Shown here: positions 1-5,930 of the stretch, one piece after another | Layout of the letters: every line of letters starts with the position of its first letter | Numbering within the stretch: the first letter of the stretch is position 1 | Assembly: GCA_026400305.1 (NCBI GenBank) | Contig: JAPLPI010000301.1 | Coordinates: forward strand, 1 to 5,930 | Direction: 5' to 3' | DNA from: Alphaproteobacteria bacterium | Lineage (GTDB): Bacteria; Pseudomonadota; Alphaproteobacteria; Micropepsales; Micropepsaceae | DNA: 5,930 bases | Made by a program: the position numbers and the translations under genes | The notes under the pieces: model-generated | What the model saw: the letters and a program-made list of their open reading frames with translations, nothing else | The model's database searches: none | What the model was told of the DNA's origin: nothing

Positions 1-56
1 AGAAACCTGCACGGAAGAAAGCGGCCCCCAAGACAGAGGCGCCGAAAAGCGAACAC

Positions 57-680
57 ATGGATGACCAGCCCGCGCGCGAAGCGGTGCTGGCCGCCGCCCT
101 GCCCCATGCGGCGTTCGACGGCTTTACCGACAGCGTGTTGCAGAAGGCGGCCATGGAAGCCGATGTGAAGGACGCGGCACGCCTGTTCGAAAACGGCCCC
201 ATCAGCCTGGTCGAGTTTTATTCCACCTGGGCGGACGCGCAGATGGAAGCCAAGTTGGCGGCAACCGATTTGAAGGCCATGAAGATCCGCGAACGCATCG
301 CCGCCGCGGTGAAGGCGCGGCTGTCGGTGCTGGCGCCCCACAAGGAAGCGGCGCGCCGTGCCGCCGCTCTTCTGTCCCTGCCCATGCATGCGGCGCTGGG
401 GGCCAAGCTGGTATATCGCACCGTGGACGGGATGTGGCGCGCGGCCGGCGACACCTCTACCGATTTCAACTTCTACACCAAGCGCGGCATCCTGGCCGGC
501 GTCTATGGCTCCACCGCCATGCGCTGGTTCAACGACACCGACAAAGACGAAAAAGCCACCGATGAATTCCTGGCCGCCCGCATCGAAAACGTGATGCAGT
601 TCGAGAAATTCAAGTCCAAGGCCAAGGAAGCCCTTGCGGGCTTTCCTACCTTTGCGAACTTCATCAAGCCGTCAAAGTAG
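57..680 (+). CDS. COQ9-family protein, ubiquinone biosynthesis (start uncertain)
   Basis: This is a COQ9-family protein. In mitochondria COQ9 is a lipid-binding, TetR-like-fold partner of the COQ7 hydroxylase in ubiquinone synthesis; the bacterial role is inferred from that. The family signature is clear. An N-terminal segment at residues 10-24 (AVLAAALPHAAFDGFTD) leads into helices with KIRERI (76-81). The C-terminal domain has the hallmark WRAAGDTSTDFNFYTKR (127-143), then LAGVYGSTAMRWFND and FLAARIENVM (171-180). Length (207 aa) suits the family. The start is uncertain: the frame is open back to base 3 with a Lys/Ala/Pro-rich stretch (KPARKKAAPKTEAPKSEH), and no clear Shine-Dalgarno precedes the ATG at 57, so translation may begin left of the window. 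The TAG stop lies inside the 3' end of the convergent asd gene. Family assignment is strong; the start is weak. Confidence 0.88.
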   Translation: MDDQPAREAVLAAALPHAAFDGFTDSVLQKAAMEADVKDAARLFENGPISLVEFYSTWADAQMEAKLAATDLKAMKIRERIAAAVKARLSVLAPHKEAARRAAALLSLPMHAALGAKLVYRTVDGMWRAAGDTSTDFNFYTKRGILAGVYGSTAMRWFNDTDKDEKATDEFLAARIENVMQFEKFKSKAKEALAGFPTFANFIKPSK

Positions 681-1716
681 CTCGGCGATCTGTACCGCGT
701 TCAAAGCAGCGCCCTTGAGCAACTGGTCGCCGGCCACGAACATGGCGATGGAATGCCCGCTGGGATCGCTGACATCCTTACGGATGCGGCCAACCAGGAT
801 ATCGCCCTGCCCCGAAGCATCGAGCGGCATGGGGAAATAGTTCTTCACCCGGTCATCCACGATCTTCACGCCCGGCGCCTTGGACAGAATGGCGCGCACC
901 TCGTCCTCGGTGATGGGGTTCTCGCATTCGAAGGTGATGGACTCGCTGTGGGCGCGCAGAACCGGCACGCGGATGCAGGTGACGCCGATACAGATCTGAT
1001 CGTCCTCGAAGATCTTCTTGGTTTCCATGATGACCTTGGTCTCTTCGTCGTTGTAGCCGGTCTCGGGGTCGATGGCGGTGTTGTGGCTGAAGACGTTGAA
1101 GGCATATGGATGCGGCAGCACCTTCGGCGCAAAGCTCTTGCCGTCGAGATAGGCCTGCGTGGATGCCCTCAGCTCTTCCATGGCCGCAGCGCCGGCGCCT
1201 GATGCGGCCTGGTAGGTCGCCGCAAAGACGCGGCGGATCGGCACTGCCGTCTGCAGCGGCCAGAGCGCCATCGCCGTGATGATCGCCGTGCAGTTGGGAT
1301 TGGCGATGATGCCGGCGTGCTTGAAGGCGGCCTCGCCATTGATCTCCGGCACGACCAGCGGAACGTTGGCGTCCATCCGGAAGGCTGACGAATTGTCGAT
1401 GATCACCGTCGACTTGTCAGCGCTGGGAGCAAACGCCTTCGAGATCGAGCTGCCGGCCGAGAAGAACGCATAGTCGACGCCTTTCAGGCTTTGCTGGTCT
1501 AGAGAACAGCGCGATGTCCACACCGTTGAAGCTGTCGTCCTTCAATTCCTCGATGGTCAGTTCCTGGCCGCGGAAAGCCTGCTTCTGGCCGGCCGAACGC
1601 GCCGACGCGAGCAGCTTGAGCGAGGCCAGCGGAAGGCCGCGGCTTTCGATGCAGCCGACAAATTCACGGCCCACGGCGCCGGTGGCGCCCACGATGGCAA
1701 CATTCTTGTTCTTCAA
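672..1716 (-). pseudogene. asd: aspartate-semialdehyde dehydrogenase, frameshifted
   Basis: ASADH reduces aspartyl phosphate to aspartate semialdehyde with NADPH, the branch point to lysine/diaminopimelate, threonine and methionine. Two reading frames each hold part of it. The N-terminal piece (1716 to about 1498) carries the nucleotide-binding loop GATGAVGRE and runs to GVDIALFS. The rest (about 1497 to 672) carries SAGSSISKAFAP, IIDNSSAFRMD, the catalytic Cys in NPNCTA (codon 1290-1292), GAGAAAMEEL, the His of AHSES (codon 948-950) and the terminal KGAALNAVQIAELL. All expected catalytic motifs are present. The frames do not join because 43 extra nt sit between the pieces, and they duplicate the GVD..A.FS codons in diverged form. 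Removing 43 nt restores about 333 aa, the normal family length. The likely start is TTG at 1716, with GGAG 7 nt upstream; the first ATG upstream is out of frame. It is either a real pseudogene or an assembly chimera. Confidence 0.9.
1458..1533 (-). repeat. Diverged 43-nt-offset direct repeat inside asd
   Basis: Two 33-base segments at 1533-1501 and 1490-1458 (read on the - strand) are separated by 10 bases. They encode SFNGVDIALFS and SLKGVDYAFFS, two versions of the same family segment. By my count 22 of 33 bases match, so this is not a fresh slippage duplication. The 43-nt offset is not a multiple of three and is what breaks the asd frame. A TCTAGA hexamer (1498-1503) lies at the apparent joint. 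Confidence 0.75.
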
Positions 1717-1770
1717 AGCACGTCTCCATTTTGTTTTGCGGCTCTGGCTCTCGCCAATGCCGCGCAGGCA

Positions 1771-1804
1771 ATAAAAAAGCCCCGTCCGAGTTGGAGCGGG
1801 GCTT
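1771..1804 (-). terminator. Intrinsic terminator of the purEK operon
   Basis: Read on the - strand, a perfect 8-bp stem AAGCCCCG/CGGGGCTT (1804-1797 with 1784-1777) encloses a 12-base loop. The six-base T run at 1778-1773, whose first T overlaps the stem end, completes a standard Rho-independent terminator. It lies 22 bases beyond the stop of the 23-codon ORF and about 55 bases before the asd start. It should therefore end the purine operon and separate it from asd. Confidence 0.85.
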
Positions 1805-1826
1805 GGGTCTTCGGCGTGGCCTTTGT

Positions 1827-1898
1827 CTAAGCGCGCGCGATCCCGGCCCCGTTGGGCTTGGTGGTCTTGGTAGTGCGCTTGGTCTTCAAGGCGTTCAC
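1827..1898 (-). CDS. Candidate 23-aa basic small protein at operon end
   Basis: This short ORF starts with GTG at 1898-1896 and stops with TAG at 1829-1827. The start overlaps the TGA of the upstream gene as GTGA, the same 4-base arrangement found at the two preceding junctions of this operon, and the intrinsic terminator follows 22 bases later. The product begins V/M-NALKTKRTTKTTKPNG and ends AGIARA; it is rich in Lys, Arg and Thr. Third codon positions are about 90 percent G or C, while first positions are only about half, which is what a coding ORF in a GC-rich genome shows. There is no clear Shine-Dalgarno of its own, so it would depend on translational coupling. I recognise no family. 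It could be a real small protein or a chance ORF in the operon's 3' leader to the terminator. Confidence 0.45.
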   Translation of the reverse strand: MNALKTKRTTKTTKPNGAGIARA

Positions 1899-2212
1899 GG
1901 CAGGACTTTCAATTCGGCATCCATCGCGGCTAGCTTTTCCGGCGTCACGACGTCGGGCAAATACTGCACAACATCCGGCAGTGTCAATTCCAACCCTTCA
2001 TTGAACTGCGGATGATTGACCACCTCGGGGAAGTATTTGAGGAAAGTCGCCTTGGTGGCGGGGTTGGCGGCCAACTCGCCCAGCTTGCTGGTCTGGACCG
2101 AATATTTGGCGGCGGGCGCGGTCTGCGCCGGCGCGGCGGGAGTTTGGGCCAGCACCGGGGCGGCGGCCAGAAGGAAAAACGCGATCATGGCGGCTTTCAT
2201 GACTTTGTTCAT
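1895..2212 (-). CDS. Small secreted/periplasmic protein of unknown function
   Basis: This is a 105-aa protein with a typical Sec signal peptide: MNKVMK, a hydrophobic core AAMIAFFLLAAAP, then VLA-Q as the likely signal peptidase I site near residue 22. An Ala/Pro/Gln/Thr-rich linker (about 23-35) precedes a small domain with LGELAANPATKATFLKYFPEVVNHPQF (about 43-69), a leucine-rich stretch around LTLPDVVQYLPDVV, and TPEKLAAMDAELKVLP at the C terminus. It has no cysteines, so it is not a lipoprotein. It resembles short alphaproteobacterial exported proteins ending in a 'T.EKLAAIDA.L' pattern, but I know no function. Its ATG overlaps the purK TGA (ATGA), so it is coupled to purine synthesis genes with no obvious functional link. 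A second start at Met5 is possible. Confidence 0.75.
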   Translation of the reverse strand: MNKVMKAAMIAFFLLAAAPVLAQTPAAPAQTAPAAKYSVQTSKLGELAANPATKATFLKYFPEVVNHPQFNEGLELTLPDVVQYLPDVVTPEKLAAMDAELKVLP

Positions 2213-3300
2213 TTTTGGCCTTTCAGCCGGGTGACGTGGCCCATCTTGCGGCCCGGCCGGGATTCTTTCTTGCCGTAGAGATGCAATGCCCCGCCCCTAG
2301 CAAGCGCTTCCCAGGCATCGGCCTCGGCGCCGATGATGTTTTCCATCACCGCATCGGCATGGCGCACCGGATTGCCCAGCGGCCAGCCGACCACGGCGCG
2401 GATATGCTGTTCAAACTGCGAGCATTGGCAGGCTTCGATGGTCCAGTGGCCGCTGTTATGGACACGCGGCGCAATCTCGTTGACCAGCAACGTTCCATCC
2501 TTGCACACGAACAATTCCACCGCCAGCACCCCGACATAGTCCAGGGCATCGGCAATCTTCTTCGCAATCGCCTTGGCTTCGCTGACCTGCACCGGCGTCA
2601 GCTGCGAGGGCACCGTCGAGCGGCGCAGGATATGATTTTCATGCTCATTGTGCGGCGGGTCATAGGCGGCAAAGGCGCCATCGGCGCCGCGCGCCGCCAC
2701 CACCGACACTTCGTAGGAAAAATCGACAAAGCCTTCCAGGATGGAGGGCGCGCCCTTGAAGCTTTCGAATGCCTTGGCCGTGTCGTCGGCGGATGAAACT
2801 TTCGCCTGGCCCTTGCCGTCATAACCAAAGCGGCGCGTCTTCAGGATGCCCTTAAATCCATTTTGGCTGTTCAGCCTGGCGAACACCGCGCGTGCCTGCT
2901 CGGCGCTGGTCACGTCAAAGAATGGCGCGGTCTTCAGCCCTAGCTTTTCGACAAAGGTTTTTTCCGTCAGCCGGTCCTGGGTCATGGCCAGGGCATGGGC
3001 GCCCGGGCGCACCGGCACGCGTTCGGCCAGGTGGGCGATGGCATGGGCGGGAAGATTTTCGAACTCGAACGTCACCGCGTCGCAAGCGTCCGCGAAGCTG
3101 GCCAGCATGTTCAGATCATCATAGGGCGCGGCGATCGCATTCTGCGTCACCTGGAAGGCGGGCGCGTCGGACGTGTCATTGTAGATGCAGGTCTTCAGGC
3201 CCAGGCGCGCGGCGGCCAGCGAGAGCATGCGGCCCAGCTGGCCGCCGCCGATGATGCCGATGGTGCCGCCCGGCGGCACCGGCTTTTCCAAAGTTTTCAT
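2209..3300 (-). CDS. purK: N5-carboxyaminoimidazole ribonucleotide synthase
   Basis: PurK is an ATP-grasp enzyme of the cytosol that uses ATP and bicarbonate to turn AIR into N5-CAIR in de novo purine synthesis. The 363-aa protein matches the family along its length: the N-terminal loop [11 protein letters not shown] (15-25), FEFENLP (78-84), the ATP-grasp segment [14 protein letters not shown] (152-165), the [12 protein letters not shown] stretch (189-200), and the metal/phosphate site [15 protein letters not shown] (273-287). The tail [18 protein letters not shown] is also typical. Its ATG at 3300 overlaps the purE stop (ATGA) and its own TGA overlaps the next gene, so it is the middle of a coupled operon. 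PurE, the next enzyme, is its partner. The sequence is intact with no missing residues seen. Confidence 0.97.
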   Translation of the reverse strand: MKTLEKPVPPGGTIGIIGGGQLGRMLSLAAARLGLKTCIYNDTSDAPAFQVTQNAIAAPYDDLNMLASFADACDAVTFEFENLPAHAIAHLAERVPVRPGAHALAMTQDRLTEKTFVEKLGLKTAPFFDVTSAEQARAVFARLNSQNGFKGILKTRRFGYDGKGQAKVSSADDTAKAFESFKGAPSILEGFVDFSYEVSVVAARGADGAFAAYDPPHNEHENHILRRSTVPSQLTPVQVSEAKAIAKKIADALDYVGVLAVELFVCKDGTLLVNEIAPRVHNSGHWTIEACQCSQFEQHIRAVVGWPLGNPVRHADAVMENIIGAEADAWEALARGGALHLYGKKESRPGRKMGHVTRLKGQK

Positions 3301-3803
3301 TTCGGTTTCTTGGCAACCGACTTGGTCTGCTTGTCGCGCCAGGCATCCAGCCGCTTCTTCACGCCCAGATCCGAAAGGCCGATGATGGCGGCGGCATGCA
3401 GGGCCGCGTTCTTGGCGCCCGCCTCGCCGATGGCAAAGGTCGCCACCGGCACGCCGCCCGGCATCTGGGCGATGGACAGCAGCGAGTCCAACCCCTTGAG
3501 GGCGCGGCTCTGCACCGGCACGCCCAGCACCGGCAAGGTGGTCATTGACGCCACCATGCCCGGCAGATGCGCCGCGCCGCCGGCCCCGGCGATGATGACC
3601 TTGATCCCGCGCGCCTCGGCTTCCTTGGCATAGGCCGCCATGCGGTCGGGGGTTCGATGGGCCGAGACGATCCCGGTTTCGTGCGGAACCTTCAGGGCGT
3701 CCAGAATCTGGCTGGACGCTTGCATGGTCGCCCAGTCGGACTGGCTGCCCATGATGATGCCGACCACGGCGCGGGATGGGGAAGCCTTGCTTCGGGTTGC
3801 CAT
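3297..3803 (-). CDS. purE: N5-carboxyaminoimidazole ribonucleotide mutase, class I
   Basis: PurE moves the carboxyl group of N5-CAIR to C4, giving CAIR, directly after PurK. The 168-aa protein has the class I motifs: IIMGSQSDW (17-24, substrate phosphate and ribose binding), SAHRTP (47-52, with the catalytic His49), [12 protein letters not shown] (72-83), and [33 protein letters not shown] (95-126). The presence of PurK next door fits a class I mutase rather than the eukaryotic type that uses CO2 directly. There is a short Lys-rich tail after residue 148. The ATG at 3803 has GGAG 7 bases upstream (3814-3811) and a TATACT box further up. It is the first gene of the operon and overlaps purK by ATGA. 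Confidence 0.97.
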   Translation of the reverse strand: MATRSKASPSRAVVGIIMGSQSDWATMQASSQILDALKVPHETGIVSAHRTPDRMAAYAKEAEARGIKVIIAGAGGAAHLPGMVASMTTLPVLGVPVQSRALKGLDSLLSIAQMPGGVPVATFAIGEAGAKNAALHAAAIIGLSDLGVKKRLDAWRDKQTKSVAKKPK

Positions 3804-3827
3804 AGGGATGCTCCAGCGAAGCGGCGC

Positions 3828-3833
3828 AGTATA
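3828..3833 (-). promoter_or_regulatory. Putative -10 box for the purEK operon
   Basis: On the - strand TATACT lies 24 bases upstream of the purE ATG and would place a transcript start near 3821, leaving the GGAG ribosome site (3814-3811) inside a leader of about 18 bases. The hexamer at 17-base spacing (CTTTCC at 3856-3851) is a poor -35. The call therefore rests on the -10 and its position only. Confidence 0.4.
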
Positions 3834-3872
3834 GGCAGCAAAAAGGCCAAGGAAAGAGCCCTTTTAGGCCTC

Positions 3873-3881
3873 GTTAACCAT
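3873..3881 (+). promoter_or_regulatory. CtrA-like half-site upstream of the GGDEF gene
   Basis: GTTAACCAT lies in the divergent region about 75 bases before the GGDEF start. CtrA, the alphaproteobacterial cell-cycle regulator, recognises TTAA-N7-TTAA and related half-sites such as TTAACCAT. The second half at N7 spacing is not TTAA here, so only a half-site is present. It is a short motif and could be chance, although it is AT-rich in a GC-rich background. Confidence 0.22.
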
Positions 3882-3907
3882 TCGGTGAGAAGGATAAACG
3901 CATTCTT

Positions 3908-3915
3908 AAAGGAGG
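3908..3915 (+). promoter_or_regulatory. Strong Shine-Dalgarno-like AAAGGAGG
   Basis: AAAGGAGG is a near-ideal anti-16S sequence, yet the ATG chosen for the GGDEF gene is 38 bases further on. An in-frame TTG at 3927-3929 lies 11 bases after it and would add nine residues (LPRPEGEFA) before Met1. The nearer ATG at 3954 has a weaker AGAAGG (3938-3943) at 10 bases. This site therefore decides between two possible starts. Confidence 0.4.
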
Positions 3916-3953
3916 CTTGGGTAGGTTTGCCCAGGCCAGAAGGCGAATTCGCG

Positions 3954-4559
3954 ATGAAAGTCGAACGCAACAGCCCTTCCAAGGTGCGCGACGCCATCAT
4001 GGGCCTGATGGGCGAAGTGGACAATCTGCGCCGCGAGCTGATCCAGACCCGCGCCCGGCTGGAAGATGTCGAAAAGACCGCCGACCAGGACGGCATGCTG
4101 CCGCTGCTCAACCGCCGCGCCTTTGTGCGCGAACTGACCCGCTATATCGCCTTCACCGGCCGCTACAACACGCCGGCCTCGCTGATCTATTTCGACCTCA
4201 ATCACCTCAAGCGCACCAACGACACGCTGGGCCATGCCGCGGGCGACGCGGTGCTGTAGCACTTCGCCGATGTTCTGCAGGCCCATGTGCGCGACAGCGA
4301 TTGCTTGGGACGGCTGGGCGGCGACGAGTTCGGCGTGCTGCTTAGCCACGCCAACCAGGAACAGGCGTTGAAGAAGGCCGACATCCTGGCGGCGGCGCTG
4401 GAAAATTCGCCCACCAGCTGGAGCGGCCATTCCATTCCCGTCAGTTTCGCCTATGGCGCGTTCGAGCTGAAGGCCGGCGACAATCCCAACACCGCCATGG
4501 CGCGCGCCGACCAGGCCATGTACGCGCAGAAGAAATCGCAGCGCAGCGCGGCGGAATAG
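3954..4559 (+). pseudogene. Diguanylate cyclase (GGDEF), interrupted by in-frame amber codon
   Basis: GGDEF domains join two GTP into cyclic di-GMP. One frame from ATG 3954 to TAG 4557-4559 would give 201 aa, but TAG at 4257-4259 (codon 102) interrupts it. The N-terminal part (about 13-45) is a predicted coiled coil with heptad-like leucines, with no transmembrane segment. It is followed by the domain start DGMLPLLNRRAF (46-57) and the substrate/metal segment FDLNHLKRTNDTLGHAAGD (80-98). After the stop come HFADVLQAHV, an I-site RDSD (113-116), exactly five residues later GGDEF (122-126), and the terminal ADQAMYAQKK. The family context is GDAVL-Q/x-HFAD, so TAG is most simply CAG with one C-to-T change. 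The truncated 101-aa product would lack GGDEF and be inactive. TAG ends other genes here, which argues against recoding. It is either a recent pseudogene or a sequence error. Confidence 0.88.
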
Positions 4560-4600
4560 CTACCGGGCCACAGGCGCAGCCACCCCCGGAACCGTCCATC

Positions 4601-4653
4601 CAAAAGACAAGGGCCGCGCTGCACATCTTTCCGATGCGCAAACACGGCCCTTG
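4601..4653 (-). terminator. Hairpin terminator downstream of icd
   Basis: A perfect 9-bp stem CAAGGGCCG/CGGCCCTTG pairs 4608-4616 with 4645-4653. The enclosed 28 bases contain a second, smaller hairpin (TGCaCATC pairing with GATGcGCA around 4620-4640). On the - strand the stem is followed by TCTTTT (4607-4602), a modest T tract, 24 bases beyond the icd stop. No T tract follows on the + strand, so it is called for icd and not for the convergent GGDEF gene. Confidence 0.6.
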
Positions 4654-4676
4654 CAGATCAAATGGAGCCTGGCGGG

Positions 4677-5888
4677 TTACGCCATGGCCTTCTTGAGGTT
4701 TTCGTCGACCTTGTCGAGGAAGCCTTCGGTGGTCAGCCACTTCTGGTCGGGACCAACCAGAAGCGCCAGGTCCTTGGTCATGAAGCCCTGTTCCACCGTG
4801 TCGACGCAGACCTTTTCCATGGCCAGCGCGAACTTGGCCAACTTGTCGTTGCCGTCCAGCTTGGCGCGATGGGAAAGCCCGCGCGTCCAGGCGAAGATCG
4901 AGGCGATGGAGTTGGTCGAGGTGGACTTGCCCTTCTGATGCTCGCGGTAATGGCGCGTCACCGTGCCATGGGCGGCTTCGGCTTCCACCGTCTTGCCATC
5001 GGGGGTGAACAGCACCGAGGTCATCAGGCCCAGCGAGCCTAAGCCCTGCGCCACCGTGTCGGACTGCACGTCACCGTCGTAATTCTTGCACGCCCAGACA
5101 TAGCCGCCGCTCCACTTGAGCGCGCTGGCCACCATGTCGTCGATCAGGCGGTGCTCATAGGTGATGCCGGCCGCCTTGTACTTGTCGGCGAATTCCGCGT
5201 CGAAGATTTCCTGGAACAGATCCTTGAAGCGGCCGTCATAGGCCTTGAGGATGGTGTTCTTGGTGGACAGGTACAGCGGATATTTGCGCGCCAGCGCGTA
5301 GTTCATCGAGGCGCGGGCGAATTCGCGGATGGATTCGTCCAGGTTGTACATCGCCATGGCGACACCGCCGCCCGGCGCCTTGAACACTTCATGCTCGATG
5401 GTCTTGCCGTCGTCGCCGACGAACTTGATCGACAAGGTGCCCTTGCCGGGGAACACAAAGTCGGTGGCCTTGTACTGGTCGCCAAAGGCATGGCGGCCGA
5501 CCACGATGGGCTGGGTCCAGCCCGGCACCAGGCGCGGCACATTCTTGCAGATGATCGGCTCGCGGAAGATCACCCCGCCCAGGATATTGCGGATAGTGCC
5601 GTTGGGCGACTTCCACATCTTCTTGAGCTTGAATTCCTCCACCCGCTGTTCGTCCGGGGTGATGGTGGCGCACTTCACGCCGACACCCACCTTCTGGATC
5701 GCCAGCGCTGAATCAATCGTCACCTGGTCGTCGGTAGCATCACGGTTCTCAACACCCAAGTCGAAGTACTGCAGGTCAATGTCAAGGTACGGCAGGACCA
5801 GCTGCTCCTTGATGAAGGTCCAGATGATGCGGGTCATCTCATCGCCGTCGAGTTCGACAACGGGGTTTGCGACCTTAATCTTCGACAC
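4677..5888 (-). CDS. icd: NADP-dependent isocitrate dehydrogenase, eukaryote-like type
   Basis: This enzyme oxidatively decarboxylates isocitrate to 2-oxoglutarate with NADP in the TCA cycle. The 403-aa protein belongs to the homodimeric type shared by alphaproteobacteria and eukaryotic IDH1/IDH2, not the E. coli type. Substrate motifs are SPNGTIRN (94-101), R109 and GRHAFGDQY (131-139); R100, R109 and R132 fall at the same numbers as in human IDH1. The catalytic Lys is in YLSTKNT (K210), and the metal aspartates are in LIDDMVA and NYDGDVQSD (D273, D277). The NADP loop [11 protein letters not shown] (305-315) carries the Arg-His pair of NADP users. The start is GTG at 5888, with AAGGAG (5899-5894) five bases upstream. 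It is convergent with the GGDEF gene and monocistronic at its 3' end, where a hairpin follows. It is intact. Confidence 0.97.
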   Translation of the reverse strand: MSKIKVANPVVELDGDEMTRIIWTFIKEQLVLPYLDIDLQYFDLGVENRDATDDQVTIDSALAIQKVGVGVKCATITPDEQRVEEFKLKKMWKSPNGTIRNILGGVIFREPIICKNVPRLVPGWTQPIVVGRHAFGDQYKATDFVFPGKGTLSIKFVGDDGKTIEHEVFKAPGGGVAMAMYNLDESIREFARASMNYALARKYPLYLSTKNTILKAYDGRFKDLFQEIFDAEFADKYKAAGITYEHRLIDDMVASALKWSGGYVWACKNYDGDVQSDTVAQGLGSLGLMTSVLFTPDGKTVEAEAAHGTVTRHYREHQKGKSTSTNSIASIFAWTRGLSHRAKLDGNDKLAKFALAMEKVCVDTVEQGFMTKDLALLVGPDQKWLTTEGFLDKVDENLKKAMA

Positions 5889-5893
5889 TGCTA

Positions 5894-5899
5894 CTCCTT
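5894..5899 (-). promoter_or_regulatory. Ribosome binding site fixing the GTG start of icd
   Basis: AAGGAG on the - strand, five bases before GTG (5888-5886), supports this non-ATG start. The N terminus it gives ([20 protein letters not shown]) is the normal family beginning. Confidence 0.75.
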
Positions 5900-5930
5900 G
5901 ATTCGGGTGAAACGGACCGCGCGTCGCGGC

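Noticed and set aside
753..1202. 149-codon + strand open frame across asd
   Set aside because: It lies antisense to the conserved ASADH catalytic region, resembles no family and is a typical shadow frame in GC-rich DNA.
1721..1763. Possible promoter for asd (TTGGCG and CAAAAT on the - strand, 18 apart)
   Set aside because: It would start transcription inside or after the GGAG ribosome site, so it does not give a sensible leader.
2215..2796. 193-codon + strand open frame across purK
   Set aside because: It is wholly antisense to a well-conserved purK, with His/Arg-rich translation and no domain.
3841..3866. Inverted repeat AAAAGG/CCTTTT between purE and the GGDEF gene
   Set aside because: Only six mostly A-T pairs with a 13-base loop, and no T tract in a useful position; too weak to call.
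3567..3953. Long 5' extension of the GGDEF reading frame
   Set aside because: The extension runs antisense through purE and its translation has no domain. Starts at 3954 or 3927 keep the gene clear of purE and have ribosome sites.
3692..4111. 139-codon - strand frame spanning the purE/GGDEF gap
   Set aside because: It mixes an out-of-frame purE stretch with antisense of the GGDEF gene, and crosses the promoter region.
4257..4259. TAG as a recoded sense codon
   Set aside because: coq9, the GGDEF gene and the small ORF all end in TAG at sensible places, and no recoding signal was recognised nearby.
5151..5711. 186-codon + strand open frame across icd
   Set aside because: It is the antisense mirror of conserved icd codons, with no ribosome site and no recognisable protein.

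Overview
The window looks like a GC-rich alphaproteobacterial chromosome segment carrying housekeeping genes. Four things point to this: a COQ9-family protein, a eukaryote-like NADP-dependent isocitrate dehydrogenase, a compact purE-purK pair, and a small coiled-coil/GGDEF protein of a type common in that class. I cannot place it below class. No mobile element, phage gene, CRISPR array, tRNA or rRNA is visible, and there is no gene-free stretch longer than about 150 bases.

Layout from left to right. (1) A COQ9-family gene runs on the + strand to 680, and its reading frame stays open to the left edge. (2) asd (aspartate-semialdehyde dehydrogenase) is on the - strand at 1716-672 and overlaps the end of coq9 tail to tail by 9 bases. 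Its frame is broken by an extra 43 nt holding a second, diverged version of the same codons. (3) A short gap at 1717-1826 holds a good intrinsic terminator for the operon to its right. (4) The - strand operon purE > purK > small secreted protein > 23-codon ORF runs from 3803 to 1827. All three internal junctions are 4-base stop/start overlaps. (5) A 150-base divergent intergenic region at 3804-3953 holds a -10-like box for purE and, on the other strand, a strong Shine-Dalgarno-like run and a CtrA-like half-site. (6) A GGDEF (diguanylate cyclase) gene is on the + strand at 3954-4559, interrupted by one in-frame amber codon just before the catalytic motif. (7) icd is on the - strand at 5888-4677, with a hairpin terminator in the 117-base gap between it and the GGDEF gene.

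Functionally these are central metabolism genes: the ubiquinone pathway (coq9), the aspartate-family amino acid and diaminopimelate pathway (asd), de novo purine synthesis (purE and purK, successive steps from AIR to CAIR) and the TCA cycle (icd). The GGDEF protein would have made cyclic di-GMP. The unexpected points are the two broken genes, asd by a 43-nt partial repeat and the GGDEF gene by a single stop codon, and the coupled small ORFs at the end of the purine operon. I see no convincing new multi-gene system. Both lesions could be sequencing or assembly faults, and asd is normally essential, so that reading must be excluded first.
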